This document shows, in pieces, positions 12,541 to 25,225 of a stretch of DNA of 64,000 nt. Origin of the DNA: Marasmius tenuissimus (taxonomy: Eukaryota; Basidiomycota; Agaricomycetes; Agaricales; Marasmiaceae). The stretch spans positions 124,001 to 188,000 of the forward strand of contig JAQOTA010000061.1 of NCBI GenBank assembly GCA_029532415.1, in the 5' to 3' direction. Numbering within the stretch: the stretch's first letter is position 1; each line of letters begins with the position of its first letter. A program made the translations under genes and the position numbers. The notes beneath the pieces were generated by a model that saw only the letters and a program-made list of their open reading frames with translations, was not told the origin of the DNA and did no database searches.

Positions 12541-12664
12541 TGCTTTTTAATAGCAGGCGCTACATCGGCACTGAGTGAGGCTCCCGGCGGACTGAGCTAA
12601 GATTCACCAGTCCTTGAGTCCTTCATATGTATTTGGTTTCCCACACCTTGTCCCTTGTTCTTGT

Positions 12665-12986
12665 TGTTGAATCTGTGGACTATAATTAAATCCCAGTATA
12701 TCTGAAGTCATGGTTCATACTTCCCGCCATTGTATTATGTGGGACAATGCATTCACTATTGTTCTCTTCTTCATTGTTCACTATACTCATATGTACAATT
12801 TCAATTGTTGTCCTTATATGGTATTTATTATTGTCTCTACATGTATATAAGCTTGTAGTTCTCTACTTGAATCTACAGTGTGCTTGAGCTTCTATGTCTC
12901 ACCTCTATCTCTCTAAACTCCTCTCTGGTAAGTAGTAGTGTAGCCATGTTGTAGTCCTCTGCACTAGGTGTCATGTCGGCTCATCA
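12665..12986 (+). repeat. 5' LTR of element A
   Basis: TGTTGAATCTGTGGAC at the start and GGCTCATCA at the end, with a TATATAAGC promoter-like box near 12845. The primer-binding site follows directly. Confidence 0.95.
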
Positions 12987-12999
12987 GGTTATGGGCCCC
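12987..12999 (+). promoter_or_regulatory. Primer-binding site of element A (half initiator tRNA-Met type)
   Basis: GGTTATGGGCCCC directly abuts the 5' LTR. It does not start with TGG, as a site for a full tRNA 3' end would. It is instead complementary to the anticodon arm of eukaryotic initiator tRNA-Met (…GGGCCCAUAACC…). Priming by a 5' half of that tRNA is established for Drosophila copia. Confidence 0.75.
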
Positions 13000-13188
13000 A
13001 GTTAGCCTGACTACAATAACAAGCGCCCCTAGGCTGCTGTCATTGGCTAGCTAGGCTAGACCTGCATGTTGCCATCGACCTCTTAATTGAGTACTTGATC
13101 TATGGCATTGATGTACGTCCTTCAGCGACATCAGATCTCAAGCATCCAATGCTCCTTGTTGAGCATAGCACCTTGATGGCTGCTCCCT

Positions 13189-14599
13189 GTGTTGATTAGA
13201 CGCATGCTAATGCTGTCTTTTCTAGATCCAACACCAAACTCTCAATCTCTTACTATCATGTTCAACGTTAAGAAATACTTCTCCGGTCGCTTCAACGGCA
13301 CCAACTTCAAACAGACCTACTACAGCGAGATGGAAGCTGTGTGCAAGACCCAAGGTCTTTATGGTCATCTCACTGGCGAGGAACCACGTCCCTCTATGCC
13401 CCTCATCTAGATCACCACCACCAAGGAAGTCTTCGATCCTATCAAGGATATGAACGCCGAAAAGGCCTGGGAAAGGTTGAACAAAACCTACAGCGAGCCC
13501 ACTTTATCTGCCATCTACAGCGACTTTGTTAAACTTGTCTCCTTTAGACTCACCACCAGTCAACCCCAGACCGGCATTGCCAAGTTCAAATCCTACATCG
13601 AACGACTTGCCGAGGTAGGAGTGGTTCTACCTGAGTTGATCAAAGCCCTCTTGCTCATTGCTGCAATTCCTCCCAAATGGGATACTGCCTCCTCCAAATC
13701 CCTTCATGACTACATCAGGGATCCCGAGGAAATGAACACCCTCACCGTTGCTGTCATTCATGATGCTATTCTTGTCGAGTATGAATGCCAGAACCCGCAA
13801 CTCGCTAACTGTCAAGAATGAGGCCAGTGACTAGGAAAGCCCCTCAGGCCACCAACAGGGTCAAGAGCGCGAAGGAGAGAAGATATATTTGAGTAGGGCA
13901 AGTGTATGATAGTACATGCTGGAAACAAGCACTATTAGACAAAGGTGTCAGACTGGGGAACTATCTAGAAGTGTCCATGATTATATATGACAGAACCAAG
14001 CTGTAGAGATATCATGGGAATGAAGATACAAGAGGAAAAATGAAAGAACAAGTGATAAGAATCAAGGGATACATGTAGAAACAGGGTCATGATGGAAACC
14101 ATATGGTATGCTGGGGAAATATCTGGAAACAATGTGGAACACCAGGTAGTACCAGGTAATAATATGGAGGCCAGAATGCGATGGTGAGAACATGTAACCA
14201 TGGGAAATAAAGAGAAAAACATGAGGAAAAAGTACCTGGGGACCAAGGAAAGGGAAAACAATGGGTGGATCTGTAACACTAACCACCTCTCTGTGGTCAA
14301 GTGTGCTGGAAACTGCAAACCATCGTTCGGTCAGCAGCAGCACCCGCAGCAGCAACGTCAGCAGTGTGGGTATCAGCAGCAGCAGCAACACCAATCTTCG
14401 AACCAGAACAAGGGTAAGAAGAAGAAGCAGCAGCATGGTACCTGCGGTGGTATCAACCAGCACCAGGGTCCCGGCAATGCTGGCAGTAACAGTGGTAACA
14501 AGATGATGTTTCTCTTGGATCTTTCCACGACGACGGGCAAGTTCCATATCTTGACCTGCTTTCCCAAACTGATGCAAACCTACAGCACTGCTCCCAATT
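13189..14599 (+). pseudogene. gag of element A (broken)
   Basis: The N-terminus MLIRRMLMLSFLDPTPNSQ matches the gag of element B. The capsid-like region follows (VKKYFSGRFNGTNF; later AWERLNKTYSEP and LIKALLLIAAIPPKWDT), typical of copia gag of the UBN2 type. A TAG at 13408 and loss of about 135 bp relative to B break the frame. A solo LTR of another family is inserted at 13810-14278. After it comes a glutamine- and lysine-rich nucleocapsid-like tail (about 14320-14500), which in B carries a GHWDKSC zinc-knuckle remnant. It cannot make a full capsid protein. Confidence 0.85.
13810..14278. mobile_element. Solo LTR (family 4a), 469 bp, nested in element A gag
   Basis: The insert starts TGTCAAGAATGAGG and ends GGATCTGTAACA. 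It is flanked by the 5-bp duplication CTAAC (13805-13809 and 14279-14283). Comparison with the uninterrupted gag of element B shows that the flanking gag sequence joins cleanly when the insert and one repeat copy are removed. TG..CA ends and length fit a gypsy-type LTR. Confidence 0.85.
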
Positions 14600-17500
14600 A
14601 GTTGGTATCAGTAGTTTGCGTGGTAGTAGTAGTGATCTGGCATCACTTGTACAATATTGTCATGCAATCAGTTCCCACTTTGTGGGGTGTACTCAATGTA
14701 AGGGAAATAAAAGTGTGAACAATGCACAGGGTTGGCTCCTTGATTCTGGTGCCTCCTCTCATTTCACAAATGACATAAATGACTTCGCTGAATATGAATC
14801 ACTTGATGGTCCTATTGTAAATACTGCGAATAAGGGCAACCCTATACAGATCAAGGGTAAAGGCACAGTCTTCATTAAGCATAATGTTGAAGGACATGAC
14901 AGGAAACTTACTGAGTGCGTTTCGCATCTATCCTGTCTATTACATACTGCAATTGGATATACGACTGCTATCCATGGGAGAATTCCTTCAAGATGGTCTT
15001 TCAATTTGTGGAAACGCAAAGAAATTGGCCTTCTACTCATCACAGCAATGACAGTCGCTTGTTTCCTACCCTCATATGCCTGGTCAAACCATTTATTGGG
15101 TTCACTCAGGGAAAGCATCTGCTGAGGTTTTATTGGCCAAGTCAGTTGTTTACAACATCAACTACATTATTGAGCACAGACACTTTGGGCATCCATCAGA
15201 TAAAGCCCTGAATAAAGCTCCGAAACATATGCAAGGTTTCCCACTTGACCTTAAAATGCCTACTAAGACACCTTTGTGTCGTGGTTGTGCTGAAGGCAAG
15301 ATGCATGAGAAATCATTCCCCAACTCTACTACAAGAGCTTCTAAACTGTTTGAATGCATACATTCGGATTTGAAGTCGTACCCAGTTGAATTGTATCACC
15401 GGTACAAGTACTACATCTCTTTTCCCAATGACTGCATGTTGTATGTTTGGACCTCCAAGCTCAAGACAAAAGACGAGGCGGTACCTGCTTTGAGGGACTT
15501 CCTTACTATGGTCACAAAACACAATTCAATGCTGTTGTTAGGACCTGGATGTCCGATGAAGAGGGAGAATACAAAGGAGATAGGTTTGATGCAGTACTGA
15601 AAGAGTATGGGATCCAAAGGGATCAAAGCATACTGTACACACCACAACAAAACAGTCGTGCTGAACAATTCAACAGGACTATTCATGAGAAGGCTGAAGC
15701 TCTTCGCTTTGAAGCTTGTATGCCTCAGTCCTGGTGGGAATTCTGCCATGTGCATGCCGTCCACCTCTACAATTGCACTCCTGTGCAACATTTGAGCTGG
15801 CGAACTCCGTTCGAAATGCTCTACAGCGAGGCACCTGATGTTTCACATCTCCGAGTTATGGGTTGTGCAGCCTACATTTTCATTCCTGAAGATCGTAGGA
15901 AGAATAAGCTCGCTCCTCATAGTGAGTTGATGACCTTCATCGGCTACCAAGATGGGATGAAAGGTTTTCTATTCATGCGAAGTAATAATTCCATATTCAA
16001 AGGTAGCACTGCACTGTTTGATGAGACGCTGTATAATAAGTGTCCTGATGCCAAAACTCGTGGCTTCACACAGTCGGTAGTGAACCATTTACTTCGGGTT
16101 AAAATCCCAACATTCCTTCGGAAGATGAAGACTCTGATGATGATTGGGACGATACTCCGTTTCTGGATCTCAGACATCGCTCCGAACCTTCTAAGAGATC
16201 AGAACCTCAGGTTGACAAACCTGCAAGTGGCCCTGTGCCAGGGGATGTGCCACTCCCTGAATCTAGTCCTCCAACGCCTCCAGGCAAACCCGCTGTTCCT
16301 CTGCCTGCACCAGCAGCGGATGGTCCACGCCGGTCTTCGAGGCAGCGGAAGGGTACAACGCAACCTGGTAATATATTTGGGGAAAAGCGGAACCCAAATA
16401 AACCCTCAGATATCGTTCGCGACTTGGAGAAGAATAAAACTTGGAGAAACGTCACTGGAGATAAAGAACCTTCACATCCAGTTGTCAGCAATCACCAGAT
16501 CTGACCTGGTGACACGTTGCACTAAGCTTTCAGACGAGAGGGAACGAGGCAAAGATAAGAGAACTCTATACTGGTGAGGAATAAACCAGCTCAAGACTGG
16601 GGGAATACATGCAGAGTATCTACTTCTTATATACTACTTGGAGGACTGCGGCGTGTGTCTACGGTGAGGTATGACATTGAGGTATGACATCGTGAAACAG
16701 TATCTGAAACAGGACCGACATGTGTCTACAGCATGTGGGTCCCTTCATGTATCTACCATGTGTCCGTATGATAAGATATGAGTCATGTGAGGGATAAGAT
16801 ATAGATAAGATGGAAAAGGATAAGATAAGGAGGAAAGATAAGATAGGAGGGAAATTCATGACACCAGTTGATTGTCCTAGCTTTTCACAATTTAGGAAAG
16901 GCAAAGGTGGCAAAAAGAGGATTCCTGGTCCACTTCCGCCTCCACCTGCTCCAGAACCCAGTGGAAGCACTGAGTCGCATGAGGAAGAAAGCATAGTTGA
17001 AAGACTTACCCAAGAAGGGGGAGTAGGATTTGTGATTTACCTGTTGAACAATCCCGTTCCAGTTCATAATTCGCTTCCAACGTCCGATACTCCTGATTTC
17101 TCCAATATCAGAGAGTGGACACTCCACGATATTCCAAAGTTGCCTGTCGAGCAACAGAAGGAATGGAATAACACTTGCCACAAAGAACTTGAGGCACTTT
17201 GTAAGCACAAGGTCTTTGAACTCTGTGACTTGCCTAAAGGTCGCAAAGCCATCAGAAATAGATGGGTCTTTGACGTTAAGTTGAAAGGTCGCAAAAAAGC
17301 GAGACTTGTTGCCAAAGGTTTCTCTCAGGTCGAAGGTGTCGACTTCAATGAGATCTCCTCACCAGTTGTTTGTTATGAGACTGTTTGTATGATGCTTGCT
17401 CTCGCAGCTCTCAAGAACTGGTATATCACCTCTGTTGATGTCAAGAACGCCTTTCTTTATGGCGATCTTGTTGAGGAGATTTACATGGAACAACCTGAAG

Positions 17501-18654
17501 GCTTCAAAGTCAAAGGCCAAGAACATAAGGTACTACACCTGTGTCGTGCATTATATAGACTGAAGCAAGCTGCCCTTGAGTGGTGGTGAACCCTCAGCTC
17601 GTCCATGGAAGTACTAGGCTTCAAACACCTGACTTCTGATGCTGGACTCTTCATCTGCAAAGATCCAAAGAGTGGTGAAGTTGTGTATGCGATCATATAC
17701 ATTGATGATGCACTCTTCATGGGTCCTAACAAAGCTTTTGTTGACAAGAGGAAAGCCGAGTTCATGGCTCAATGGGAATGTCGCGATATGGGCGATGCTA
17801 GCGAGTTTCTTTGCATGAGCATTCATTGCGAAGGCAATAAGATCAAGATTGACCAGAAGGATTATCTGAAGAAAGTCTTTAAACGTTTCGGGATGCAGAA
17901 TGCGAAAGGTGCTCCTATGCCCTTACCTGCTGGTTATGTGCCAACTCCCAACGATGGTCCAGTCAATCCTGCCATTTGCTCCAGATTCCAGTCTGTGATT
18001 GGATTGCTTCTGTATATTATGCTAGGCACACATCCTGATATTGCCTATGCAGTTACGAAGCTTTCCCAGTTCTCTTCTAATCCAACGAAGGAACACCTCA
18101 ATAAAGCTCTGTATATTTGCTGCTATCTTGCTGGCACATCAAATTATTCACTTGTCTATGATGGTGACTCTGATGGAGGTCTTCTTGCATTCACAGACTC
18201 GGATTGGGCTGCCAATCCCATCAAACACTGTTTGATCACTGGCTATTTCTTCAAGTTAGCAGGCAGCATCTTCTCGTGGCAATCACACGCCCGGAAGACT
18301 GTAGCTCTTTCTTCCACTGAGGCTGAGTATATGGCACTGTCAGATTGCAGTTGTCAAGCTTCCTGGATAAGATTGCTACTCTCTGAACTTGGAATTGATT
18401 TAGGTCCTATTCCAATCTGCGGAGACAATCAGGGCTCTATCTTCATTGCATCTAATCCAGTTCAAGAACGCCAAACCAAGCACATTGATATTTGATATCA
18501 TTATATTCGATCATGTGTTGAAGATGGCAAAGTTGAATTGTTCTTCATTGAAGGAGTCTATAATCCCGCAGACATGTTTATGAAGAATCTCGGACATGAG
18601 AAGTTCTTACGGTTCAGAGATCACCTTGGACTTGAATTCTATTTGTCCACTTGA
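14510..18654 (+). pseudogene. pol of element A: protease, integrase, RT, RNase H (broken)
   Basis: In order: aspartic protease with intact LLDSGASSHFT (about 14730-14770); integrase zinc-binding segment (HFGHPSD…CRGCAEGKMH, about 15180-15310); integrase core with altered FPND and retained WMSDE and NSRAEQ motifs (about 15420-15680); a proline-rich linker; reverse transcriptase (from about 17225) with YIDD at 17698-17709, where B and C have YVDD; RNase H with DSDWA, TEAEYM and DNQGS (about 18200-18440). Frameshifts occur near 14935 and 15450. A solo LTR is inserted at 16483-16863. In-frame TGA codons lie at 17587-17589 and 18493-18495; the second replaces an arginine kept in B. It is not functional. 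Confidence 0.9.
16483..16863. mobile_element. Solo LTR (family 4b), 381 bp, nested in element A pol
   Basis: The insert starts TGTCAGCAATCACC and ends AATTCATGACA, with the 5-bp duplication CCAGT at 16478-16482 and 16864-16868. It contains a run of GATAAGAT repeats near 16770-16845. Its TGTCA start and CA end resemble family 4a, but the bodies do not obviously align. It falls in the linker between integrase and RT. Confidence 0.8.
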
Positions 18655-18683
18655 TCCGCTTAGATGCGCTTTTCAGCTGCACT

Positions 18684-18696
18684 TAGCGAGGGGGTG
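18684..18696 (+). other. Polypurine tract of element A
   Basis: The purine-rich run AGCGAGGGGGTG directly precedes the 3' LTR. Element C has an equivalent AGCAAGGGGGAG on its coding strand. It serves as primer for plus-strand DNA synthesis. Confidence 0.8.
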
Positions 18697-19018
18697 TGTT
18701 GAATCCGTGGACTATAATTAAATCCTGGTATATCTGAAGTCATGGTTCATACTTCCCGCCATTGTATTATGTGGGACAATGCATTCACTATTGTTCTCTT
18801 CTTCATTGTTCACTATACTCATATGTACAATTTCTATTGTTGTCCTTATATGGTATTTATTATTGTCTCTACATGTATATAAGCTTGTAGTTCTCTACTT
18901 GAATCTACAGTGTGCTTGAGCTTCTACGTCTCACCTCTATCTCTCTAAACTCCTCTCTGGTAAGTAGTAGTGTAGCCATGTTGTAGTCCTCTGCACTAGG
19001 CGTCATGCCAGCTCATCA
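18697..19018 (+). repeat. 3' LTR of element A
   Basis: TGTTGAATCC…GCTCATCA, 322 bp, about 97.5% identical to the 5' LTR by eye. The target duplication copy CTTGT follows. Confidence 0.95.
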
Positions 19019-19981
19019 CTTGTACCTTCATCTACATCACTGCTAAATGGACCTATTTCTCTCATCCCAAGCTGAAGCATCTTGGATGACACTCATCCCC
19101 AAAGTTATGGATATGCGTGTGTCCCACATCTGACAGAGATCACCCGCAGCTCGCAAAAACGGCTTTGCTTCCATGTTTTGGGTCAGAACTTAGAAGGTTG
19201 CAAATCGGAGGAAGATTGGACTTTCTGCTGCGGAGAGAACCTTTCGAGGCGAGCTCTTCTAACTACTTCAGTCAGATGGCCCAGATGTCCTTCCCTGTCC
19301 TGCTCTGACTTGCTGCGGACTTTAACGATTCACATTTAAAAGTGATTTTATCCTCACCTCGTATATGAGGCGCTGCGGAGGAGTGCAGTTGACTGAAAGC
19401 TCAATGTTCAGATTATCGAACTGGTGACGGTTTGGAAAAAGGTTTGAGTTACGGATTCTCTTGACTGGAACTGCGACCGAAATTCTGATATGACGTTCAC
19501 TTTTTTTCTTGACATCTGTCGAGTCTTTGTCGCGGTGTATATGCTCCTGCTGGATAACGGCTATGTGCAATGCTTATCGGATGACGAACTCGATCCCGGT
19601 GAAGATACCAGGCAAGCGTGAATCGAAACGTATTTCTGACTGGAGTGGGGAGGATGCTCCTCTCACTGGTTTCACAATAATTTGTTCTCTTTTCCCCGAA
19701 AACCGGGTTCCCACCGAATCACGCATCATGGTCCAGGATGCAGGATTGGCCAAGACTGAGTTTGAACTATCCAAGTGGTAGCTTCATCCGTATTTGGTCT
19801 ATCCAATGAATAACTCGTTTAGGACTCCTGCATGACACTATCAAGGCTCTCCAGACTCTCAACTCCGCCAAAACTTCCTGTGTTTCCTTCGCGATGCGAA
19901 TGACTCAAGATATCTATTGAGCCATTTTGAGCGGGTTCGGAGCGTTTTGAAGCAATAGCAGACACACTCACCTTCCTACTC
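19019..19981. other. No gene recognised
   Basis: Short frames on both strands without domain features. Leucine-rich translations near 19030-19330 could be decayed LRR sequence but are too weak to call. Confidence 0.4.
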
Positions 19982-21620
19982 CTACTTCTTTCCACCAAAC
20001 CACCACTGTATCCACTCTCCCTCGTCCTCCGAGGCCGGCTGCAATATAGTCATCTCCAGCCGTTTCTTCTTGTCCAGATTACGAGAAATGCGGCTTCCAT
20101 CGATGGGTGTACACTCCTCGTGAAGAACGACCTTTACAGTAACAGGCTGCGGGGCGTGCCGGACAACAGCTCTGATCATCTTCTCAAGGATCTGCTTGCT
20201 CCAATACCGTCGTCCTGTGATGGATATACTCCAGATGTTTCAAAGCATTCCCGAAGCTGAAAGCCGTTGAACCACCGAATCCTTTGAGGATTTTGTTGTG
20301 CTTCGCGTGAGGCTTGGTGATATCTAGCTTCCTCAGGTTGGGAACAAGTTCGACGATTCTGTCGAGGTTCGGGAGATACAGTCTGTGGATGCTGAGTGCC
20401 TCCATTCCGCTGGCAGCTTCGCTTCGTAGCGAGAACCGTTTGATGGCGGCAGTCAGCGATGTGAGCTTCACCTCTTCCTCGTCGTTCTGAGTGGATAGGG
20501 AAAAGGTTTGGAGATGAGGACATGTAGTGTTTTCCATGGGTTCCTCGAGGAGCGTTGGAGCATGCTCAGGCTCGGCGCAGAATATGTAGAGTCGTCGAAG
20601 ACACGCAGCTACGAGCGGGTATGCATCTGCTGGCACCCATTCTTTATTGGCGTGCAAGCGGATGTCTACCGATACCAGCCTTTGACACGATTTTAACACA
20701 AACCTCGCCGAGTCAGTGTCTGTGCGGATGCGCAAGTAGGTGATGTTCCGCAAGGAAGTTTCGAAAAAGTCCAAGTTCCCAATCCCGTCACAATCCTGTA
20801 TGTTGTCCTTGGGGAGCGACAGGGAAAGAGATTGCAGTTGGGGACTGAACTCAGAGAATCTGGATAGAAAATGCTGAACAGTCCAGTCGTATCCACCGAC
20901 ATGACCGTCTTCAGGACCATAGAACCTGACTGTGAGCCCCGCGAGACGAGGAAAGCCGTCTTTGAACTCTCTCTCGAAGTAGTGGGCGAACAACGGTGTA
21001 TGCGGAACCTCTAATTTGAGCATATGACACCGGGGGAAAAAGTCGAGTAAGAACTCCAAGATGGGGCTATAGAAGGCATAGACTCTATATGGACATCCGT
21101 CATTGATTGTGAGTTGAAAGGAAAAGAGGGTCGTTAAGGGATATGTGCTCTTTGACCGCTTCTACCACTTCTTCCGTTGGGTCCTTCCCAAAGTCAACCG
21201 CAACCGAGATTGTTGCCCAAATTTCGGGAGTTTTCCTGGCTATTGCTCTCCAGCGCGAGCACATCTGGCTTAGTTTTATTGTCTGCAAGTCCGATCCTTC
21301 ACCATTGCCACTCGTGGAGATATTTTTCTCGACCGTCCATACGAAAATTTCTGAAAATGTCTCGAGCGCGAGTTTGTGTATAGGTGGGAGGCTTCATTTC
21401 AAGTGGTAGGTCAGGAAGCCAAAAGTCTATAGAAAAATATAATACTCAACCTGCTCATGATCGCGGATGTTCTCGCTGAGAGAGGCTGCTGAAAGATAGT
21501 TCGTATCAAAGAAAATCGTCGGGTTGGGAAAAACAACCTGCCGCGAATGCCGAAACATGCCATGCCGGTATTTATAGTCACATAAGTGACATCGTGACGA
21601 TGTTCCTTTCTCTCCCATGA
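19982..21620 (-). pseudogene. F-box / LRR-like protein gene with frame breaks
   Basis: Reading the minus strand: a possible start near 21618; an F-box-like segment LPPIHKLALETFSEIFVWTV (about 21390-21330); then SQMCSRWRAIARKTPEIWAT (about 21280-21215), the conserved CS.WR.IA..TP.LW pattern of agaricomycete F-box proteins. A 291-residue open stretch (20184-21059) with irregular leucine-rich spacing forms the body. A C-terminal block lies at 19982-20179, ending GEWIQWWFGGKK. The parts lie in different frames: one shift near 21150 (the next block reads FQLTINDGCPYRV) and one near 20200 (YWSKQILEKMIR). Unusual introns could explain part of this, but no good splice sites fit, so I favour a pseudogene. 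No transposon lies inside it. Confidence 0.6.
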
Positions 21621-23339
21621 ACGAGCTTGACGCCGCGACGTGAGCTAATGCTCATTGATGTTCAGTGCTTCAGCACCAGTATGCAGACTGCTAGTCCTAT
21701 GGTAACTTCTGAGCAGTTCGCCGATCTGTATGTTTTCAATCCTCTTACTTTCCAGTCCCATATGCTCACGAAGATTTTTCAGTTGCTAGCACGTTTAGTG
21801 TTCAGGTTCTACTCGAGATCTCAAGATGGTATACCACGCCAGTTTTGGGTACGCTCATACTATGTAGTCCACCTTTTACTTTACTAACGATCCGAAACCT
21901 TCAGGCGCTGCCTGAATTGCACAACTCAGGTCTTGTCACGTATATCAATACGCTGATAATAGGATTAGGTTGGCGTTCATAAAGCCCTGCAGTGTCTATC
22001 ACTCGCTCTCGCTCTCCCCTTCCATGCTTCCCTCGTCTCCACTAATATGAGCGCCTCCCCGAAACCTCTCGTTGGCATAACGCGCCCTATCCCCCGCCTC
22101 TTCCATTGCCGAAGCTCCCGTTCACAAACGCCCTTGTTCAGTCAGACCGACGGCAAGCCTTTCTTTCTAGTGGCTGCCTGTCTGTCGTCGTGGTTCAATC
22201 GGGTTTTGGTTGGACAAAGAGAATGATCCATACCGTCGAAGCTTCGGAAGCCGTTTTCCCTCGAGTCGGCAACATCCCGAGGATACCCCGCCGTCTTTTC
22301 CTCTCTCATCCATCAGCAGAACCGGATCCATCCACGAGCAGAACCACTTCCGAGACACCATTGTCCAGGCATTTTTAGTTCTGGTAGCTTCAGTGTGCGC
22401 ATTCCATACCCATACCCAGCCTCCTCCCCTCGTCTCATCGCATCACTAGCCCACCTCACCTTCACCGTTTGGTCAGCCAGACGACATCTTTTACATGACA
22501 GAACGAAGGCTATATGCACCTCGTTCCGTCCATGTACCATCTTGTTTACCATGTCTCCATGGATCATGGGGGTGGTTGGCTGCTAGTCAAATTTGAAACA
22601 CAAAGCGGTCGCTGCTCTCACCCTCTTTCGTTGACTATCCTTTTCGTCAAGTTTGGCTTGGACGAAACAGCTGTGATTGGGAAGATTCTGGAGGTCTTGT
22701 GCATTACAACACAAGTCCGATTCCGTCGTCTATCAGGGTCCATCCGTACAGAGAAAGATTGAACGGTCTTCGCCTTTTGTCTCACTCTCTTCATTGAGAA
22801 TACCAGGGCCGCGCACGGCTCGCCCAGCTACCCATCCAACACCGAACCAACAGCAGTGCGTGCTGGTAGTTTTGAGGACTCCTAACGCCATCACCGCTTC
22901 ATCCCATCTCATCACTCTAATCGATATCATAACGTTCCTCCCTCCGTGGTGTGGTTGGGTGTACGGCATGGACTTCGTTGATCTTGCTTGTTGAGGGATG
23001 AGATGTTGGTCACCGTTGTCGTTCCGAATCCAGTACTGGATTCGTCGGATGCTTAGCAATGTGGGGAAGAACGGAGGATTGGGTCTCGACGGTAGTAATT
23101 GAATGGATCGCAATGGTGTGTTTCCGTCGTTGAGATATTGATATGTTCCTAGTATTGACGGTGATTTCTATCCTCTAGGGTCCAAGACCGTGCGAGAAAA
23201 ACCTGCACGCATACAGTGCTGCGCCCCCTCTCTGCCCTTCGTACCTCGGCATCCTGCTCGCTTTCGCTCTACTTTCGGGAGTACGACGAAGATGATGGAA
23301 ATGGAACTGGCTCTTTCTGCAGGGCTGTCCGCTCGGCGT
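21621..23339. other. No gene recognised
   Basis: Only short, low-complexity (proline/serine/histidine) translations on both strands. No exon chain could be supported. Confidence 0.4.
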
Positions 23340-23500
23340 TGGCACATCCCAGTTCATGATCCATATTTCTAATCGGCGATCCGTCACATTTCTAGTGGTG
23401 AAGCGGTCGAGCCTCCCGCGCCTAGTAGATCGTCGATTCCGCCTCGAATCAGACGTTTATGCCCCTTCGTTGGTTCCAGTGCTTCCTATCGGGTGGTTCT
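23340..23500. repeat. Dispersed repeat, copy 1
   Basis: This segment (CACATCCCAGTTCATGATCC …) recurs with about 80% identity by eye at 31396-31521. Its right part (CCCCTTCGTTGGTTCCA) recurs at the very end of the window (63965-64000). In one frame both longer copies read HIPVHDPY then EAVKPPA/EAVEPPA, so it may be a decayed coding piece of an unidentified mobile element. Confidence 0.6.
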
Positions 23501-24764
23501 CCTACCTGTGGATCGGAACCAGCGCTGGTCAACAATTACAGGTGCGGAAGGAGTGCTTTCGAGGTTATCGGACGACGGATGCAGTACCGCTCAGTTTCTC
23601 AGACCACCACCGGAGCTATTACTCGTCAGCTCAACGTCTTCACTACACGAGAAGCTCCATCCCTGAGCTACCAGTATCATCATTTATATCGAAACCTTGC
23701 GTTGAGGTTCTTGCTCGATCACGGAACGAGGTTTTCATCTCGTAGCGATTCGACTTTCAGTCCTATTGGGCAGAGGACGGGCCAGCAGTCGGATTGGTGT
23801 TCATCGGTAGCGGCTTTCATTCCCGATACGTTCATTCTCGTCATAGTGCCTGTCAATGGTGTCCTCTCGGATCGTTAAGATAGGCTTCGAAGCTTACATA
23901 CTCCTATACGAATGGCCGACAATTTCGCATCTTGACCTTACTATACTACTTTAGTACATCACTAACAACAACCTGAAATACCTAAACATACGAGCTCTCG
24001 AGATCGGGTATATCATCAGGTCTGTAATACACGTTCCCGGCTCTGACACCGATGGGTTACGCAACCAGCACGGGAATGGCTTATATCTTATACCAAAACT
24101 GAATCTCTGGGTCGGGTCAGCAGAACTTCTGTGGATGTTGTCCAATGAGGAACGGGTGGCGAGAGAAAGAGCATGGTATGCGGTGATATGGAGGGCGTTA
24201 TCCTGACGTATATACGAGTCGGTAGAACGGTATTCACTGGCCTTGGTTTGAGAAGAAATTCGGGAAATACTACGAGCGCCTCTGAAAGTTGTCGAACTTA
24301 AGAGTGAAGTAGCGGGCTAGCTCTCAATGACCGACGGCACTAACGGGGAGAGCTGTGTAGCAATGGGTTTGCTCCGGGTGATCGGCGTGATGGACGGTAA
24401 TCCTGGCAGGCTGGCAGGCTGAGCCCCGGCGGAGAAAGGCAGGGCTGTAAAGAGGTGACGGTCTATGAGAAAGAAGAGGTCATCGAATCTCATTCATCAT
24501 TTGGGATCATGATTCGTTGCAAAGTTAGGGGGGTTTTGTTAACGACAATGTAGGGTGACTTTCTATTTTTCCTGGACAGCATTCGAATGCGACAGATTTT
24601 TCACTGGAGTTTGAAGCACGAGTACTATAAAGGTCGACCCCGCGCCAGCGTCCCACCAATGATGTTCTTATGGGAGGGGTGTGTTCACGATCATTTCGTG
24701 CCGGTTCAGGTAGATAGGGATCAGTGACTCGCAAGCACCCCACCAGAACAAGGGTTGCTAGATT
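23501..24764. other. No gene recognised
   Basis: One plus-strand frame extends through about 23878 but has no domain features. It continues the repeat at 23340 and may belong to the same element. Confidence 0.35.
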
Positions 24765-24965
24765 CTGACCGCTCACGAACGCCGAAATTGCTCATGAGTG
24801 GTCATGAGCACTGTGAGCCTTGGGGCTGCTCACAAGTGAATATGGGACACCTTTTTTCTCATGTGCGCTCGTGAGCACCGTGAATCTCACAGTGATCATG
24901 AACAAGCCAGCGTTACTGAGCAATCATGAGCTTAGCTGTCCTCATGTCTGCACATAAGCACTCCA
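24765..24965. repeat. TCATGAG / CTCACGAG motif cluster, left block
   Basis: Many copies of GCTCATGAG, GTGAGC, CTCACAAGTG and GCTCGTGAG in both orientations within 200 bp. A similar cluster lies at 26380-26565. The two blocks bracket about 1.4 kb that includes a MITE. Confidence 0.55.
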
Positions 24966-25225
24966 CCAAACATAATTTTAAAAAATCAATATCCATCTGG
25001 GAACACAGTAGTCCAGTGGTCCAGTATATAAAGTTGTGATTACCGATTAGCTAGACAACCTGATTACACGCGATTTAATTATTATTGACGATATTCAACA
25101 TACGCGACCTCAAAATCCGTCATCTCCGTTCGGGGGTTCGCTAAACTCAGCCTCAATCGGCCTTCAACTGGAGTCTGGGGTGTTGTCCTACTACACTGGG
25201 ATTCGTCGATATCAGCGGATCTGCT

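Larger units (their letters stand above)
12665..19018 (+). mobile_element. Ty1/copia retrotransposon, element A (family 1), 6.35 kb
   Basis: Element A is bounded by two LTRs of 322 bp and a 5-bp target duplication CTTGT (12660-12664 and 19019-19023). It keeps a primer-binding site after the 5' LTR and a polypurine tract before the 3' LTR. Inside are gag, protease, integrase, reverse transcriptase and RNase H in copia order (integrase before RT). By eye the LTRs differ at about 8 of 322 positions, so the insertion is not recent. Two unrelated solo LTRs (13810-14278 and 16483-16863), frameshifts and stops make it inactive. Confidence 0.95.

Noticed and set aside
9846..12590. Terminal inverted repeats around the GCCTCCGAAG array
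   Set aside because: Only a short TGTA..GCGCC similarity was seen near 9861 and 12575, with no target duplication.
16483..16863. An intron or natural linker in element A pol
   Set aside because: The TG..CA ends and CCAGT duplication show it is an inserted LTR.
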